A stretch of DNA of 64,000 nt from Spiroplasma apis B31 (GTDB lineage: Bacteria > Bacillota_I > Bacilli_A > Mycoplasmatales > Mycoplasmataceae): assembly GCF_000500935.1 (NCBI RefSeq), contig NC_022998.1:744001-808000 (forward strand), written 5' to 3'. This document shows, one piece after another, positions 44,217-55,376 of this stretch. Position 1 is the stretch's first letter, and each line of letters begins with the position of its first letter. The notes under the pieces are model-generated. The model made no database searches. It had not been told where the DNA came from and saw nothing but the letters and a program-made list of their open reading frames with translations. The position numbers and the translations under genes were made by a program.

Positions 44217-45848
44217 TTATTCACTTTTAGGTTTTTTGCTAACCAATGTTCTTATCAATTGAGCGATTAATAAAGACCCAACAACACAACCAACAGTGAT
44301 ACCAATAATCATAAATAAGTTTGATTTATTGTATGTTTGGTCCCCTTCATATCCTAAAATTCTCCCTTTATAAGTTACATTGTTTGGATTTTGCTTTATA
44401 TAATCAGAAAAATTTCTTTTATTCATTTCGGAATAAACTTTTAGAGATCCTAAATAACCGTCCATTACATGACCCATTTCGTGATTTAATGTACAAAAAA
44501 TGTTCGGACTACTTCATCAACCTTTTTGGTATTGATCATTCAAGCTTGATGACTCATACATATTCATTGATTTACTAGAAAAAATCAAAAAAGCACTGGA
44601 TGACGAAACTGCTAAACTTCTATTACTTTTATTAACTACAAACTTAGTTAAGGTGTAGGCCATTGTTGATTCTCCAGCATCTTTTAAAGGAAAATCTCGT
44701 GAAATTATAAAACCTCATAAATAATATAATAAATAATATTCATCACCGTACTTACTCAATTTTATTGATATATTGAATAAATCCAATGTTTGAGATTTGA
44801 GTTCATCTACTTTTTCAGTGCTTCAGTTATAAAATTTACCTAATCTTTCGATTGAATCACTTAATGCTATATTAGCGCCTGGATTTAATTTGTATTTGTT
44901 ATTTGAATAACTATCGTTATTTGTAACTTTTAAATAATAATCATTCATTTTATCGAAACTTTCAAACATGACATTTTCTTTTTTAAAAGTTTTAAATTCT
45001 TGGATAGATTTATCGCTAGCTTTTGTGAAAGAGTCATTCATAATTGTACCTAGTGAATTATAGGAAAAAATGCCAAAAAACTTTTTAACTTCATTATCAA
45101 TAAGATAAGATGAAGTGGCACCATAGTTGGTATCATTAGAACCATTACCAATATAATATTGAGCACTTGCTAATAATGCATTTTGACAATATTTGATTGA
45201 ATCATTTTCACCAATACTTCTTAAACCAAAATTTTCACTTTTATAAAGCAAATCCTTATATGATAAATCATTTTCACTCTTAGTTTTTTTTGTGTCATAT
45301 GAAATATTAGAACTAATTGTACTTTGATCAATTAATGCTTTTATATTATTTCAATTAGTATCATTTATTACACCAGAATACTCATTTTTAATATTATTAT
45401 AAATTTTTAAAAAATATTCATTCAATATTTCTCATGACTTATTTTTTGCAGTATCCTCAGTAGTTGTTCATTTAGAATAAGCCTCAGCAAAAAATTCTTG
45501 GTAAGATGACATACCATAAGCTGATATATTAATTACACTTGATATTAAAGACATATAAAAATAATCATCTTCATTATTTTTGTAAATATCGAATAATCTG
45601 CTTTTAAACTCTCTTAATAATTTATTTGCATCTTCATTTTCTTTAATATTTGAGTGCTTATAAATAAAATATTGTAGACTTTTTCCGCCCCACATGAAGT
45701 CATTAACATTCGAAGAACCTTCTTGTCCTTCTGCAAAGTTTTTGGTAACCACTTCATCTTCTTTATTTGAATTTAGCTTCGTTATAAAAATAATAATTGG
45801 AGATAATAAAATGAAAGATAATAGATATATCCAAAATTTTTTAAACAT
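44217..45848 (-). CDS. Membrane-anchored zincin-like metalloprotease candidate
   Basis: The 543-residue product has an N-terminal helix (FWIYLLSFILLSPIIIFIT), a ~470-residue external region and a C-terminal helix (LFMIIGITVGCVVGSLLIAQLI) before a basic tail. The external part holds SYQEFFAEAY at residues 116-124 and the zinc-binding HEMGH at 456-460 (NHEMGHVMDGYLG). In lethal-factor-like zincins the EFFAEA-type glutamate helix follows HExxH; here it precedes it by about 340 residues. The gene is the last of an ABC exporter operon. The ATG at 45848 is chosen; a TTG at 45881, just behind the stop of the upstream gene, is an alternative. Cleavage activity is inferred. Confidence 0.7.
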
Positions 45849-45882
45849 GTTTAAGCCAACTTTCTTTGGTTTTTTTATCAAA

Positions 45883-46815
45883 CTAATTGATTTTATTTAT
45901 AAACTCATCGAATTTTATAGTTTTGTAGTTTCAATTTGAGAAGTCGTATTCAGATTCTTTAGAATCGTCATCTTCATTTCTTTCAACTTTGTTTTCCACT
46001 ACTTCAACTTCTTTGTTATTATCATTAGTTTCTTCATTAAAATTACTATCATTTGCTTCGTTTGATAAAATAGTATCATTGTTTGTTGTCTCATTTAAAG
46101 TTGTCTCTTCATTTTCGTTTGAGACATTATCAAAGTTATCTACAGTTAATGTGTCAAAATCTGCACTTGATACATCGTCAAAGTCAACAACATCAATTTT
46201 AGAGTTTTCTAAAATCTTATTAGCAGTTTCGATAGTAGATGACAGATAATCTTCATTTTTTGATTTAACAACGTGTTTATTTTTAACAAATATACTTTCT
46301 AATGGATTAATAAAGCTATTATCTTTATTTTCTGATAAAAATGAATTTGTTTTATTTGAATAATCATTTGCTACTGTATTATAGTTTTGATTTATACTAT
46401 TTGGAAATGGTTGATTATTTTTATTCATATAATCTTGATTTGCTATGAAAGTAGCAGAACCTTGATTATGAGAAGCTAATTGAGCTCCAAAAAAATCATT
46501 TCTAGGCGAGTAACTAGAGTTTGTTGAGTGATTATTATTGAATGATAAACCATTATTTATATCATAATATGATTGATTAGAAAAATTACTATTAACTAAT
46601 CCCACATTTTGATAAACATTGTTTATTTGCGTAGAATAAAATAAACTTTTTAAATAATAATCGTTTTTCATTAATGTTTGATAAAAATTATTAGTATGTG
46701 CATTTAATGAATCACAAAAGTTTTTAGCTTGATTAAAATCATTAAATACATAATAAAAACAACCATTTGCATCTGTTATAAAGAACAATGAACTTGATCC
46801 CAATACATAATACAT
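45883..46815 (-). CDS. Asn/Asp/Glu-rich soluble protein, unknown
   Basis: The 310-residue product starts with a compact folded-looking ~60 residues (MYYVLGSSSLFFITDANGCF, YYVFNDFNQAKNFCDSLNA), continues with a low-complexity Asn/Ser/Tyr-rich stretch and ends in a strongly acidic tail (EETNDNNKEVEVVENKVERN). No signal peptide is present. The ATG at 46815 is preferred because AAGGATGG lies within the longer version starting at 46833. It sits between the ABC ATPase and the protease candidate; a cytosolic cofactor or a substrate of the exporter are options I cannot separate. Confidence 0.65.
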
Positions 46816-46854
46816 ATAAATTCCATCCTTCATTTCATTTCATTTTTATTTATT

Positions 46855-47811
46855 TTATACTAAATTTTTTATTATGTCGTTATTTTTTGCATTTGCTTCT
46901 AATGCTTTATAAATTGATTCAATATTAACTGGTAACTTTACCAAGTTTAAGATTGGTGCAGTTTCTTTAAGTGAGTATAAAAATACTCAATTGATTTCTT
47001 TTGAAGTATTTGTAGCAATAACAAGAGAGTTTTCAAACTCATCATATTTAAATGTTTTTAACCCTTTTTCTTTTAAGAATGCTTTCAATTTAGGTAAATT
47101 AATTTCATCAGAGAAGAAAACTTTATATTTAGAATACATATCAAGTTGTAGTTTTGATCCCGTAAAAAGTAATTTTCCTGCTTCAACAACTATATAATAA
47201 TCAATTAGGTCATTTACTTCATCAATGTTGTGTGAAGTCATAATGACAGTCTTGCCAGCGTTTTTGTAATCTATTAATAAATTTCTTACTTTATTTCTTC
47301 AAAACGAGTCTAGATTGGCTGCTGGTTCATCTAAAACTAAAACATCAGCTTCTTTTATCAAACAAAGAATCAAACTTAATCTATTTTGCATCCCTCAAGA
47401 GTATTCTTTAAGTTTTTTTGTTTTATCTTTTCATAAATCAAAATACTTCAATCAGTAATCAATTTTAGCTTTGATTTCTTTCTTAGGAATTCCCATTATT
47501 AAACACATTTGTTTTAAGTATGGAATTGCTGACATTTCGAAAAGTGAGAAATCAAGTTGAGTATAAAGACTAATATCTTTATTTCCGTAAAAGTGTTTAC
47601 CGCTTTTTTTTGAAAATCCATTAACCGTTACTTTTCCATGAAATGTTTTAATAGCTCCAATTATGGTGTTGATGATAACCGATTTACCACTTCCAGATGA
47701 TCCTAAAATAGCTGTAAATTGACCTTTTTTTATACCGAAACTTAATGGACCTATTTTGTGGTTTCTAAATTTTTTTACGTATTCATCAAAATGTATGATT
47801 AAGTCTTCCAT
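46855..47811 (-). CDS. ABC transporter ATP-binding protein
   Basis: The 318-residue ATPase has Walker A GSSGSGKS, signature region SWGMQNRLSL, Walker B VLVLDEPAANLD and switch His MTSHNIDEV. An 80-residue C-terminal extension (FFSDEINLPKLKAFLKEKG...) resembles the regulatory tails of ABC-2 exporter ATPases. It starts two bases after the stop of the permease gene (TAATATG), so they form one exporter. It is followed by the acidic protein and protease genes. Confidence 0.9.
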
Positions 47812-47812
47812 A

Positions 47813-49576
47813 TTATCTCAAGTCCCTTCTTGTAAATTTCAAACCAGTAATAAACATTAATGTTGCAGCAATACCTAATTGAACACCTATAAATATAATA
47901 GGATTCAAGAAATCATTATAAGTTTCTTTTTTTATAGCACCGTCATCATTTAAATTAAAGGTATATTGAACATAAGGTAAAAATAAGTTGTCTTGATTGT
48001 CTAAAATTATTTTTGAACTACTGTATGGACTAAATCAAAAGTCCTTAAATGAGTATCCAGAAAAATAAGTATATGTACTTCAAGTTCCAAAAAATGGACT
48101 TACATAAGAGAATATTTCAAGCGCATCTCTTCCAGATTTATAAGTTTTTCATTGACCTTGCTCTTGAATTACAGGGTTTTCTGTTGCTATTTGGTAGATA
48201 GTTGCATAATCAACCAAGTATTTTTCTACTATATTTGCAGCTAACATAAGTGGGAAATACATATTATTTTCCATAAAACTTGCTACTTCAGTACTTGATG
48301 AAACTGTTAAATCAGTTGGAGAAGCCGCACTTGTAAAGTAATATTTATAAATAGATTTTAAATATGAAGTTGTGAATGTAACTTTATCAAGTTTTTTATT
48401 TTTGTTTTTATTTTCCATAAAACTATTAGCTTCATCAACATAAATAAAGTCATTAAATAATTCAGCTTTTTGTTTTTGTAGATCTGGTAAAATTGCTTGT
48501 ATTGATTTTGAAAAATCATAAAAATCTTTTAAAACATTTTTTTTATTTTGATCTGTTTCATTTAAAATAACGTTCTCTAATTGATAATCGTTAATAAATA
48601 AATTCTTCATTTTCATATCTATTTCGATTGGATCGTTAAAATCCCAACCTTTAAGTTCATTTGGAGAATTCATTAAAGTTGCATTTAATTTTTTGAATTC
48701 TCTTGTTTTTTCATCTACAAGACCTAACTCTTTTCAATAATTATTTAGTCTTTTTTCAATAGTATCTTTACTTGAAAATGTTCCTTTTTCAAACTTATTT
48801 TCAAGTATAAAATCATTAAGAGATTTTGCCAAATAATTGTATTTAATATCTCCTGAGTTAATATATTTTTGCAAATTGAATGTTTCATATAAAGAAGAAA
48901 CCGTTAACTGTTGTGATCTATTTGTATTCTTCATGTTAAAAACTAATAATTCATTTTCTTCTTTAGTTTTTAAAAATTTTAAAGGTAGATTTGCTATAAA
49001 TGAGAATGATAATAATAATGTTGAAGCAATCATTGTTATTTGAGGTGTTGTTAATAATAACAAAAATAAAATGAAATTGATTAAGCAAACACTAACCACA
49101 AATGTATAAAGTAGGAAAACTGTTGTTTTTCTAAATAAAACATTATTAACCTCAAATTGATTCATAATTAAATAATTAAAATTTATAATAAAATAACCAA
49201 ATAATACATTTGCTCATGAAACTATAACTATCAATGATCATTGAGCTATAAAGAATTTTTTTCTTGACACTTGATTTGATATAACAATATACATTGTTTT
49301 ATCTTCAACTTTCCTATTAAAGAAAAACTGTAGTCCCCTTAGTATTATTATAAAAAGTAGACTTGATATGAAAATTAATGTGTAGTAATCAAAAGCAATA
49401 ACTATTTCTTTTCCAGATTTCAAAAATGATGTGTAAAAAGAAAACCCTATTGAGAATATTGAAACTACTAAATTTAATATTACAAATGATTTTTCTAAAA
49501 CTACAGATTTAAAAGAAAATTTCAATAGTAATCAAAACGATATATTTCAAACCTTCTTTTCATTTTTATTCAGCAC
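47813..49576 (-). CDS. ABC-2-like exporter permease with large external loop
   Basis: The 587-residue membrane protein has five or six helices: near residues 25-45, 55-75, 105-125, 150-200 and a last one near 565-580 (FIGVQLGIAATLMFITGL). About 330 polar residues lie between the last two, probably outside. The start is a GTG at 49576, fixed by AAGGAGG eight bases upstream; no in-frame ATG is nearby. First gene of an operon continuing with the ATPase, the acidic protein and the protease candidate. The long external domain hints at a large or processed substrate. Confidence 0.75.
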
Positions 49577-49702
49577 AGTTTTTTCCTCCTTGATACTCTT
49601 CTAAAATAAAAATTTAACATATTTTTTAAATTGACTTTATAATATTATTAATTTATCTTTAAATATATTAATTTATACTTTTTATCCCTTATATTATAAA
49701 TG

Positions 49703-49730
49703 AAAAACACTATATATCATAGTGTTATTT
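49703..49730. repeat. Stem-loop between convergently spaced operons
   Basis: AACACTAT and ATAGTGTT are perfect inverse complements around ATATC, flanked by A and T runs. It lies between the ABC operon and the sucrose operon; it may insulate or terminate transcription in either direction. Confidence 0.5.
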
Positions 49731-49800
49731 TTAATTACCTAAATTCCATATGTAAATAAATTACTAAGGTAAAAAATCTTTTTAAAAAATTTCTGAGCAT

Positions 49801-49838
49801 AAAAATATTCACTTATTAAACTAAGTGAATATTTTTTT
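49801..49838 (-). terminator. Rho-independent terminator
   Basis: AAATATTCACTTA and TAAGTGAATATTT form a 13-bp stem overlapping the end of the GH32 gene, with an A run on the plus strand. Confidence 0.88.
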
Positions 49839-51279
49839 AATTTATCACTTTGATTGATTTAATTTTTGATACTTGCATATTAGTTTTTTTAGAAAGTTCA
49901 ATTCTATTAAAGTTCTTTACAAAAAATCTTGAAGTAAATATTGTTTGATAATTATCTGCAAATAGTTCTATTGAAGAAGAATCAATAAATATTTCTACAA
50001 TTTGTTCTTTTAATTTTCTTTTAGCAAATCGAGGATTTTCGTAATCTCAATCTACAATTTCTGAACCACAATCTCGGTCAAGCATAATTTCTTTTTCTGA
50101 AAAACTTATAACAACATTTTCACCTTGGTCGTTTGAAATTTTAATTTCCAAAATGTCATCAAGTTCAAATTTAAGGTGGATGCTTTTGTTCACTTCTAAA
50201 TTATCATCAAAGATTGTTTCAGTTTCTGATAATGCATTCATTGTAAATCCAATATATGGTTTTTGTATAAGATTATCACCTTCAACCGATAGTTCTCTTG
50301 GTATTGTTAACATAGAATGTCAAGAATATTGATCTGTTGGGTATTGAACACCAACAGCTCCCATTCAACCAATCACTAACAACTTGTTATTTTCAAAATA
50401 TGTTTGAGGTGCATAAAAATCATGTCCATAGTCCATTGTTCTGGGTTCGAATAATTCATTTAACTTAGTATCATCAAAATCTAATTTTTCAATCAATGTA
50501 TAAACAACATTTCTGAAACCATTCAATTCATATTTATCATCTTCTTTGATTCAACCTTCTGATGACATTATAAATAAGTATTTATCTCCAACTTTATCTA
50601 AATTTGGACATTCTCACATATAACCATAATAATTGTTATTAGATTTTAATGTAGCTTTATATTCAAATTGATCTTCGTTTATCATTTTGTATATAGCCAA
50701 ACCACCATCCTTGTCATCACTAGATTGAACACCAAACAACATATATTTTTGTCCTTCGTATTCAAATATTTTCGGGTCTCTAGCATGAGGTGTAAATTTA
50801 GTTGCATCCCATTCAACAGCAATTTTTTTATTTGTTACAACACCGTTGATTAAATCTGCAGAGATTTGATGTTCTTTTGCAATATTATTTGATTCATCTT
50901 CAATATTTCCAGTATAGTATAATTTAATCTTATCTCCCAAGTCGATAGCACTTCCTGAAAATGCCCCATTCATTTCAAATTCTTCTTCTGGCACTATTGA
51001 TACGCCATGGTCTTCAAAATCTATAAAATTTTTAGTAGTTAAATATCGTCAGTGTTTTAAACCATGGTAAGGCTGGATTGGTGTTCATTGATAATGTATG
51101 TGGTGTACTCCATCTTTATAAACTAAACCATTGGGATCATTTAATAGTCCGTTTGGTGGTGCTATGTGATAAGTTGGTCGGTAATATATGTCACTTTCAA
51201 CAAGCTTATTAGCTTTTTTATATTCATCTTTTGGTATTTCGTTGTATTTTGTATTTAATAATTCATCATTTTTTTTCAT
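49837..51279 (-). CDS. scrB: Sucrose-6-phosphate hydrolase (GH32)
   Basis: The 480-residue product is full length for the family. The catalytic nucleophile sits in NDPNG (Asp48), the transition-state RDP motif in ARDPKIF and the acid/base glutamate in WECPNLD; the C-terminal beta-sandwich follows. It hydrolyses sucrose-6-phosphate in the cytoplasm to glucose-6-phosphate and fructose. Start: ATG behind AAGGAG, which overlaps the stop of the PTS gene, so the two form a sucrose operon. Several Trp are TGA. Confidence 0.93.
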
Positions 51280-51288
51280 ATTAACTCC

Positions 51289-52866
51289 TTACGATTCATT
51301 TCGTTTTTTGATAGGGATTGGTGCAAAATCTCTTTCTAGTACTTTTTTTGTTGAAATTTTGAAATAATTTAATCTAGAAAGTAAAATAGTTGCTAGAAAA
51401 GTAGTTATTATTGTTGCTCCAAGTGCTACAGCCATCCATAAAAATCCTGTTCCTGGTCATGTTTCAATACCAAATGATGGTGCAGCAGTCAATGCTTGAG
51501 GAATTGTTGATAAAAATATTAATAAAGAGGCCGCACCCATTGTGGTAATTACACCTGAAGCTGTAGTTATCAAGATACCAACAGTGGCACCAATACTTGT
51601 TGCTATAACAGGGAATAAAAATCTAAGTGAAATACCAAATAAAGCAGGTTCGGTTGTTCCACCAATATAAGCAATCAAATATGATGGAATTGCTTCTTTT
51701 TGTAATTCTTTATTACTTTTATGTAGTAAAGAAAAAGCAAAAACACTCGTTGCGACAGCAACATTTAGTTGTGTGAACATTGGCATAATAGAAGTAGCTT
51801 GATAAGTTGCAAATTGTTGAAGGTTTATAACAACAAATATTTGAATAAATCCAGTAACAACTAACCAAGGTAAAAGTAAACCAAATATTGGATTGAAAAT
51901 ATACTTTGCTATTTTATTGGTAGTTCCTCATAATACTCCGATATTCATTCCGTAAGTAATCATCATTCCGATTGGTGCTAATAACAATATTCCTACAAAG
52001 AAAGAGATTATTGTTACCATCGGAATACCTATAAGTTCCTTTATCACACCATATTTTATTTTTTTGACTAATCTTTCAATATAAACTGCTAAAAAACCAA
52101 TCATTACAAGAGGAATGATTTGACCTTCGTAAGAAATTTTTCAAGGATAACCACTGGCTAACTCCCCAAAAGACAATCCTTCTCCCCCTTTAGAGGTAAT
52201 TCAACTAAATAAAGGTTGATCGGATTCCATAAACTTTTGACTTACATATAGGTCTTTGGCACACAATGAAACTCCAATGCAAATACCAATTGCTTGACTA
52301 CCATTCATCATTTTAAAAATTGATCATGGTATTAGAATCGAAAACGCTAATGTTAAAGCATTCTGCAAAGTAACCAACATTTCACCAATTATTTTCAATG
52401 TCGAGCCTTGTCCAGAAAGCTTTTGACCATTTATTTCTATCACATTAAATATGTTAGAAATAGTCGAAACAATTGCTAAGGTTATTAAATATGGAATTAA
52501 TGGTGTTATCAAAACACCAATTCCGTCCATTGTCGCCTTGAAAAAGTTTTTCTTTGTAGTTAATTTAACATCAAAAATATTTGTCACTTTTCGCAGGGAA
52601 ATACCCAAACTTCTTAGATATTCTTTATTAATCGTGTTCAAATCACCTTCAACTATAAGTTGAATTATATTTTCTTTGATAATTGCACCTTTTACAAATG
52701 ATATATTTTCAACATCATTGATATTTATACCCTCGTTATTCTTAACAACAATTCTCATTCTTGTTGAGCAACGATTAATACTATCAATATTTTCAATTCC
52801 ACCTAACAGTTTTGTTAAAAGAATGTAATCATCGCTATGAAGACTTTTTTGTTTGAACAGTTTCAT
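51289..52866 (-). CDS. scrA: PTS system EIIBC component, sucrose type
   Basis: The 525-residue protein has an N-terminal EIIB domain with phosphorylated Cys33 in INRCSTRMRI. The membrane EIIC domain follows, with the conserved IGGTTEPALFGI loop. No EIIA domain is fused, so phosphate probably comes from a separate EIIA. Beta-glucoside or trehalose PTS are alternatives by family, but the GH32 gene directly behind it makes sucrose the best call. The promoter lies within 52867-52973; I found no operator there matching the one at 53769. Confidence 0.9.
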
Positions 52867-52972
52867 AAATTCAATCCTTGCTAAAGTAATTTATTAACAT
52901 AATTAAAACATAAAATTCATATATTTATGAAAAAAATAACTTTTTAGTGTTTTTTTTCAATGTTAAAAAATA

Positions 52973-53000
52973 AAAAAATGAGTTGTAAAAACTCATTTTT
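52973..53000 (-). terminator. Rho-independent terminator
   Basis: AAAAATGAGTT and AACTCATTTTT pair around GTAAA, after the stop of the gene at 53017. Confidence 0.85.
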
Positions 53001-53016
53001 AGGTACTTATTAGAAA

Positions 53017-53532
53017 TTAAACAAACAGCGGAAGAAAATCACGCATGAAATGTCCAAAAATATCAAAAAACATTATTTTAGTTATGCTACAAGTTTGTTT
53101 TATCATATTTGGATATTTTAATATTTCTACATAAATATTAATTTCGAACTCATTCAAAGTGTTTAAAAATCTTACTGGACTTGATTGCAATGAAAATTCC
53201 ATTTTTTCAAATCCTATATTATCATCTCTACCTGAATAAAGATTTAATATCTCATCAATATTATTCTTGTCATCATCAGATAACTCCATCAAATAAGAAA
53301 TAGTGTCCTCATTGCTAGCTCTATAAATGTATGAATTGGGATTAAATTTTAAAAATATATTTATATTTTGCATGTTTTTATTTTTAAAACTTATTTTAAA
53401 CAAATCTTTTATTACCCTATAATTTTCTTTTACCAAAAATCTTGCATCTTTTGGTGCATAAAAAAGAATATCTTGGCACCCCTGTTTATTTAAAAAAATG
53501 TTTATTTGTTTCATCATTTCTTTTTTATTCAT
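53017..53532 (-). CDS. Soluble protein of unknown function
   Basis: The 171-residue product begins MNKKEMMKQINIFLNKQGCQ behind AGGAG. It contains FYAPKDARFLVKENYRVIKD and DDDKNNIDEILNLYSGRDD, and ends in an aromatic-rich FFDIFGHFMRDFLPLFV. No family was recognised and no membrane helix or signal was seen. It is divergent from the RpiR regulator at 53968 and separated from the sucrose operon by a terminator. Confidence 0.6.
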   Translation of the reverse strand: MNKKEMMKQINIFLNKQGCQDILFYAPKDARFLVKENYRVIKDLFKISFKNKNMQNINIFLKFNPNSYIYRASNEDTISYLMELSDDDKNNIDEILNLYSGRDDNIGFEKMEFSLQSSPVRFLNTLNEFEINIYVEILKYPNMIKQTCSITKIMFFDIFGHFMRDFLPLFV

Positions 53533-53768
53533 AGCAATTCTCCTAAATATGTATAATTTTATCATTATTAGCACCAGTTTATAAAGTTTTATAATAACTA
53601 CAACAGGTAATAAATTGAAAAAATAAATTTATTTTAAAATTGAAAATTATTTTTAACTAGTGTACCTTAAAATGAAAAAAAACATTGTTCTTGGAAAATT
53701 ACGATTTTTAGGGGTTTTTTAACGTGTTTCACAGTAATGCCATTTATGAGTGGTGTAAAAGTAACATA

Positions 53769-53794
53769 GATAGTGTTATAATAGTGACACTATC
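53769..53794 (+). promoter_or_regulatory. Palindromic operator spanning a -10 box upstream of rpiR-type gene
   Basis: GATAGTGT and ACACTATC are a perfect 8-bp inverted repeat with a 10-base spacer that begins with TATAAT (53777-53782). A repressor bound here would cover the -10 box. RpiR regulators often control themselves, so autoregulation is the simple guess. A weaker repeat, TACTAT/ATAGTA, follows near 53856-53873. The remainder of 53533-53967 has no recognised gene. Confidence 0.55.
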
Positions 53795-53967
53795 TCGGTA
53801 GTACAATATAAAGTAGACAAAATGATAGTTTACATTATCAACTTTATAGAATTACTATCCAAGCATAGTATTTTATGACGACCTAATTAGTTATCTATAA
53901 ATGGCTTATAAATAATGTATCAATAATAATTTTAAAAAATTGATATGGAAGTTATAGGTGGAAAAAG

Positions 53968-54804
53968 ATGAAAAGTATCGAACTAGTTATACCAAAAGTT
54001 AAATTAAGTAACTCAGAAGCTTATTTAGCTCAATATATTAACCAAAATCCTGAAATATTTATTACAGAAAAAATAAATGATATCGCAAAAAAAGCAAATG
54101 TGTCAACTTCTACGATCACAAGATTGTCTAAGAAGCTTGGATATCAATCATTAAAGGATTTTCAATTAGAAATATCAAATAAACATAACTTTGCAAAACA
54201 AAATTATGATTTTATAGACGAAACAAATACAAACGCCATAATAAATAACTTAAAGCTTTATCATTCATATTCATTAAATGAAACTTTTGATGACTTAGAT
54301 TCAAAAGAGATTGATAAGTTGGTCGCAAAAATGAAAGTAGCAAACAAAATTTTATTGTATGGTGTCGGAACTAGTTACATGGCTTGCCGTGAACTAGCTA
54401 ATAATTTAGAAAAAATCGGTATGGATATAATCCTAAATACGAATTATCATCAGCAATTGTTACATTTTGCGAAGCTCGACCAAAATAGCATGGTGTTGCT
54501 AATTTCTAAAAGCGGAATGTCTAAAGAAATTCAATTTTTAATACAAAAGTCTAAAGAAAACAACATTCAATGCGGACTAATTACTTCTTCACTAAGTTTT
54601 AAAAATGTTGATAAAGTTGATTATCTCCTTAACTTTAAAACATACGAAGATAATCAAAAATTAACATCAATTTCGTGTAAATTATCTCAACTAGTTGTAG
54701 TGGACTTAATTTTTATGGAGTTATTTAAAACTAATATAGAACAAAATGCCAAAAATCTTGAAATTGGTTATGATTTGATTAAAGAATGAAATTCTACTAA
54801 ATAA
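53968..54804 (+). CDS. MurR/RpiR-family regulator with SIS domain
   Basis: The 278-residue product has an N-terminal helix-turn-helix (KINDIAKKANVSTSTITRLS, about residues 37-56) and a C-terminal SIS phosphosugar-binding domain (ILLYGVGTSYMACRELANNL and MVLLISKSGMSKEIQFLIQ). The GxGxS and SKSG loops that bind sugar phosphate are intact, unlike in the regulator at 28974. It is near the sucrose operon but in the opposite direction; control of that operon is possible but not shown. A palindrome covers its likely promoter. Confidence 0.9.
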
Positions 54805-54825
54805 TATTGCATACAATTTAAATAT

Positions 54826-54861
54826 AAAAACCCAGTTTAATTAGGATTAAACTGGGTTTTT
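54826..54861. terminator. Bidirectional Rho-independent terminator
   Basis: AAAAACCCAGTTTAAT and ATTAAACTGGGTTTTT form a 16-bp perfect stem around TAGG, between the convergent RpiR and phosphatase genes, with A and T runs on both ends. Confidence 0.93.
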
Positions 54862-54872
54862 ATATTTGATAG

Positions 54873-55316
54873 TTAAAATTTGTACGGATACATTTTTATC
54901 AAAAAGTCTTTTCAACCTGGGTTTGGACTATGTTTAGGATATATTTGATTAAACTTAGTTTGCGCTTCATAATAATCAGAACTTTTTATATGACCATTTC
55001 TAACTAAAAACATGAATACTATGGAAGCACTTCTGTTGACTCCTCATAAACAATGAACATAAATCTTTTTGTTATTTATATTTTGCTCAATAGTATTGAT
55101 TGCATCCTTAACTAGATTGATTTCCATTTCTTCAAAAATTGGATAATCTTCAAATTTATAGTAAATGCATTTATCTGCTTCATCATAGAAAGAATTTTTT
55201 TCTTTATCTGGTGCCATTTTTAAATATATTTCTTCAGCACAAGATATTCTTAATTCTGTGTCTTTTGGAGCGCTATTCATATCACCTAAGTATAAGTTTT
55301 CTATAATTTTTTTCAT
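54873..55316 (-). CDS. Dual-specificity (tyrosine-type) protein phosphatase
   Basis: The 147-residue product has the cysteine-phosphatase loop HCLWGVNRSAS (Cys89, Arg95) preceded by a DYPIFE region that could supply the general acid, and the N-terminal NLYLGDMNSA typical of dual-specificity phosphatases. It would remove phosphate from protein Tyr or Ser/Thr, or from another phosphoester. The Trp inside the loop is TGA, so standard-code reading would cut it there. The start at 55316 is preferred because GGGAG is well spaced from it. Confidence 0.85.
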
Positions 55317-55376
55317 AAAACTCATCTCCCAAGGTCATTATATTCTTTTATCGGAAAAAACTTTTATTTAATTCTT

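Noticed and set aside
44217-49576. MIB-MIP immunoglobulin-cleaving system of mycoplasmas
   Set aside because: The protease candidate has a zinc HEMGH motif and a different architecture, whereas MIP is described as a serine-type protease paired with MIB; neither matches.
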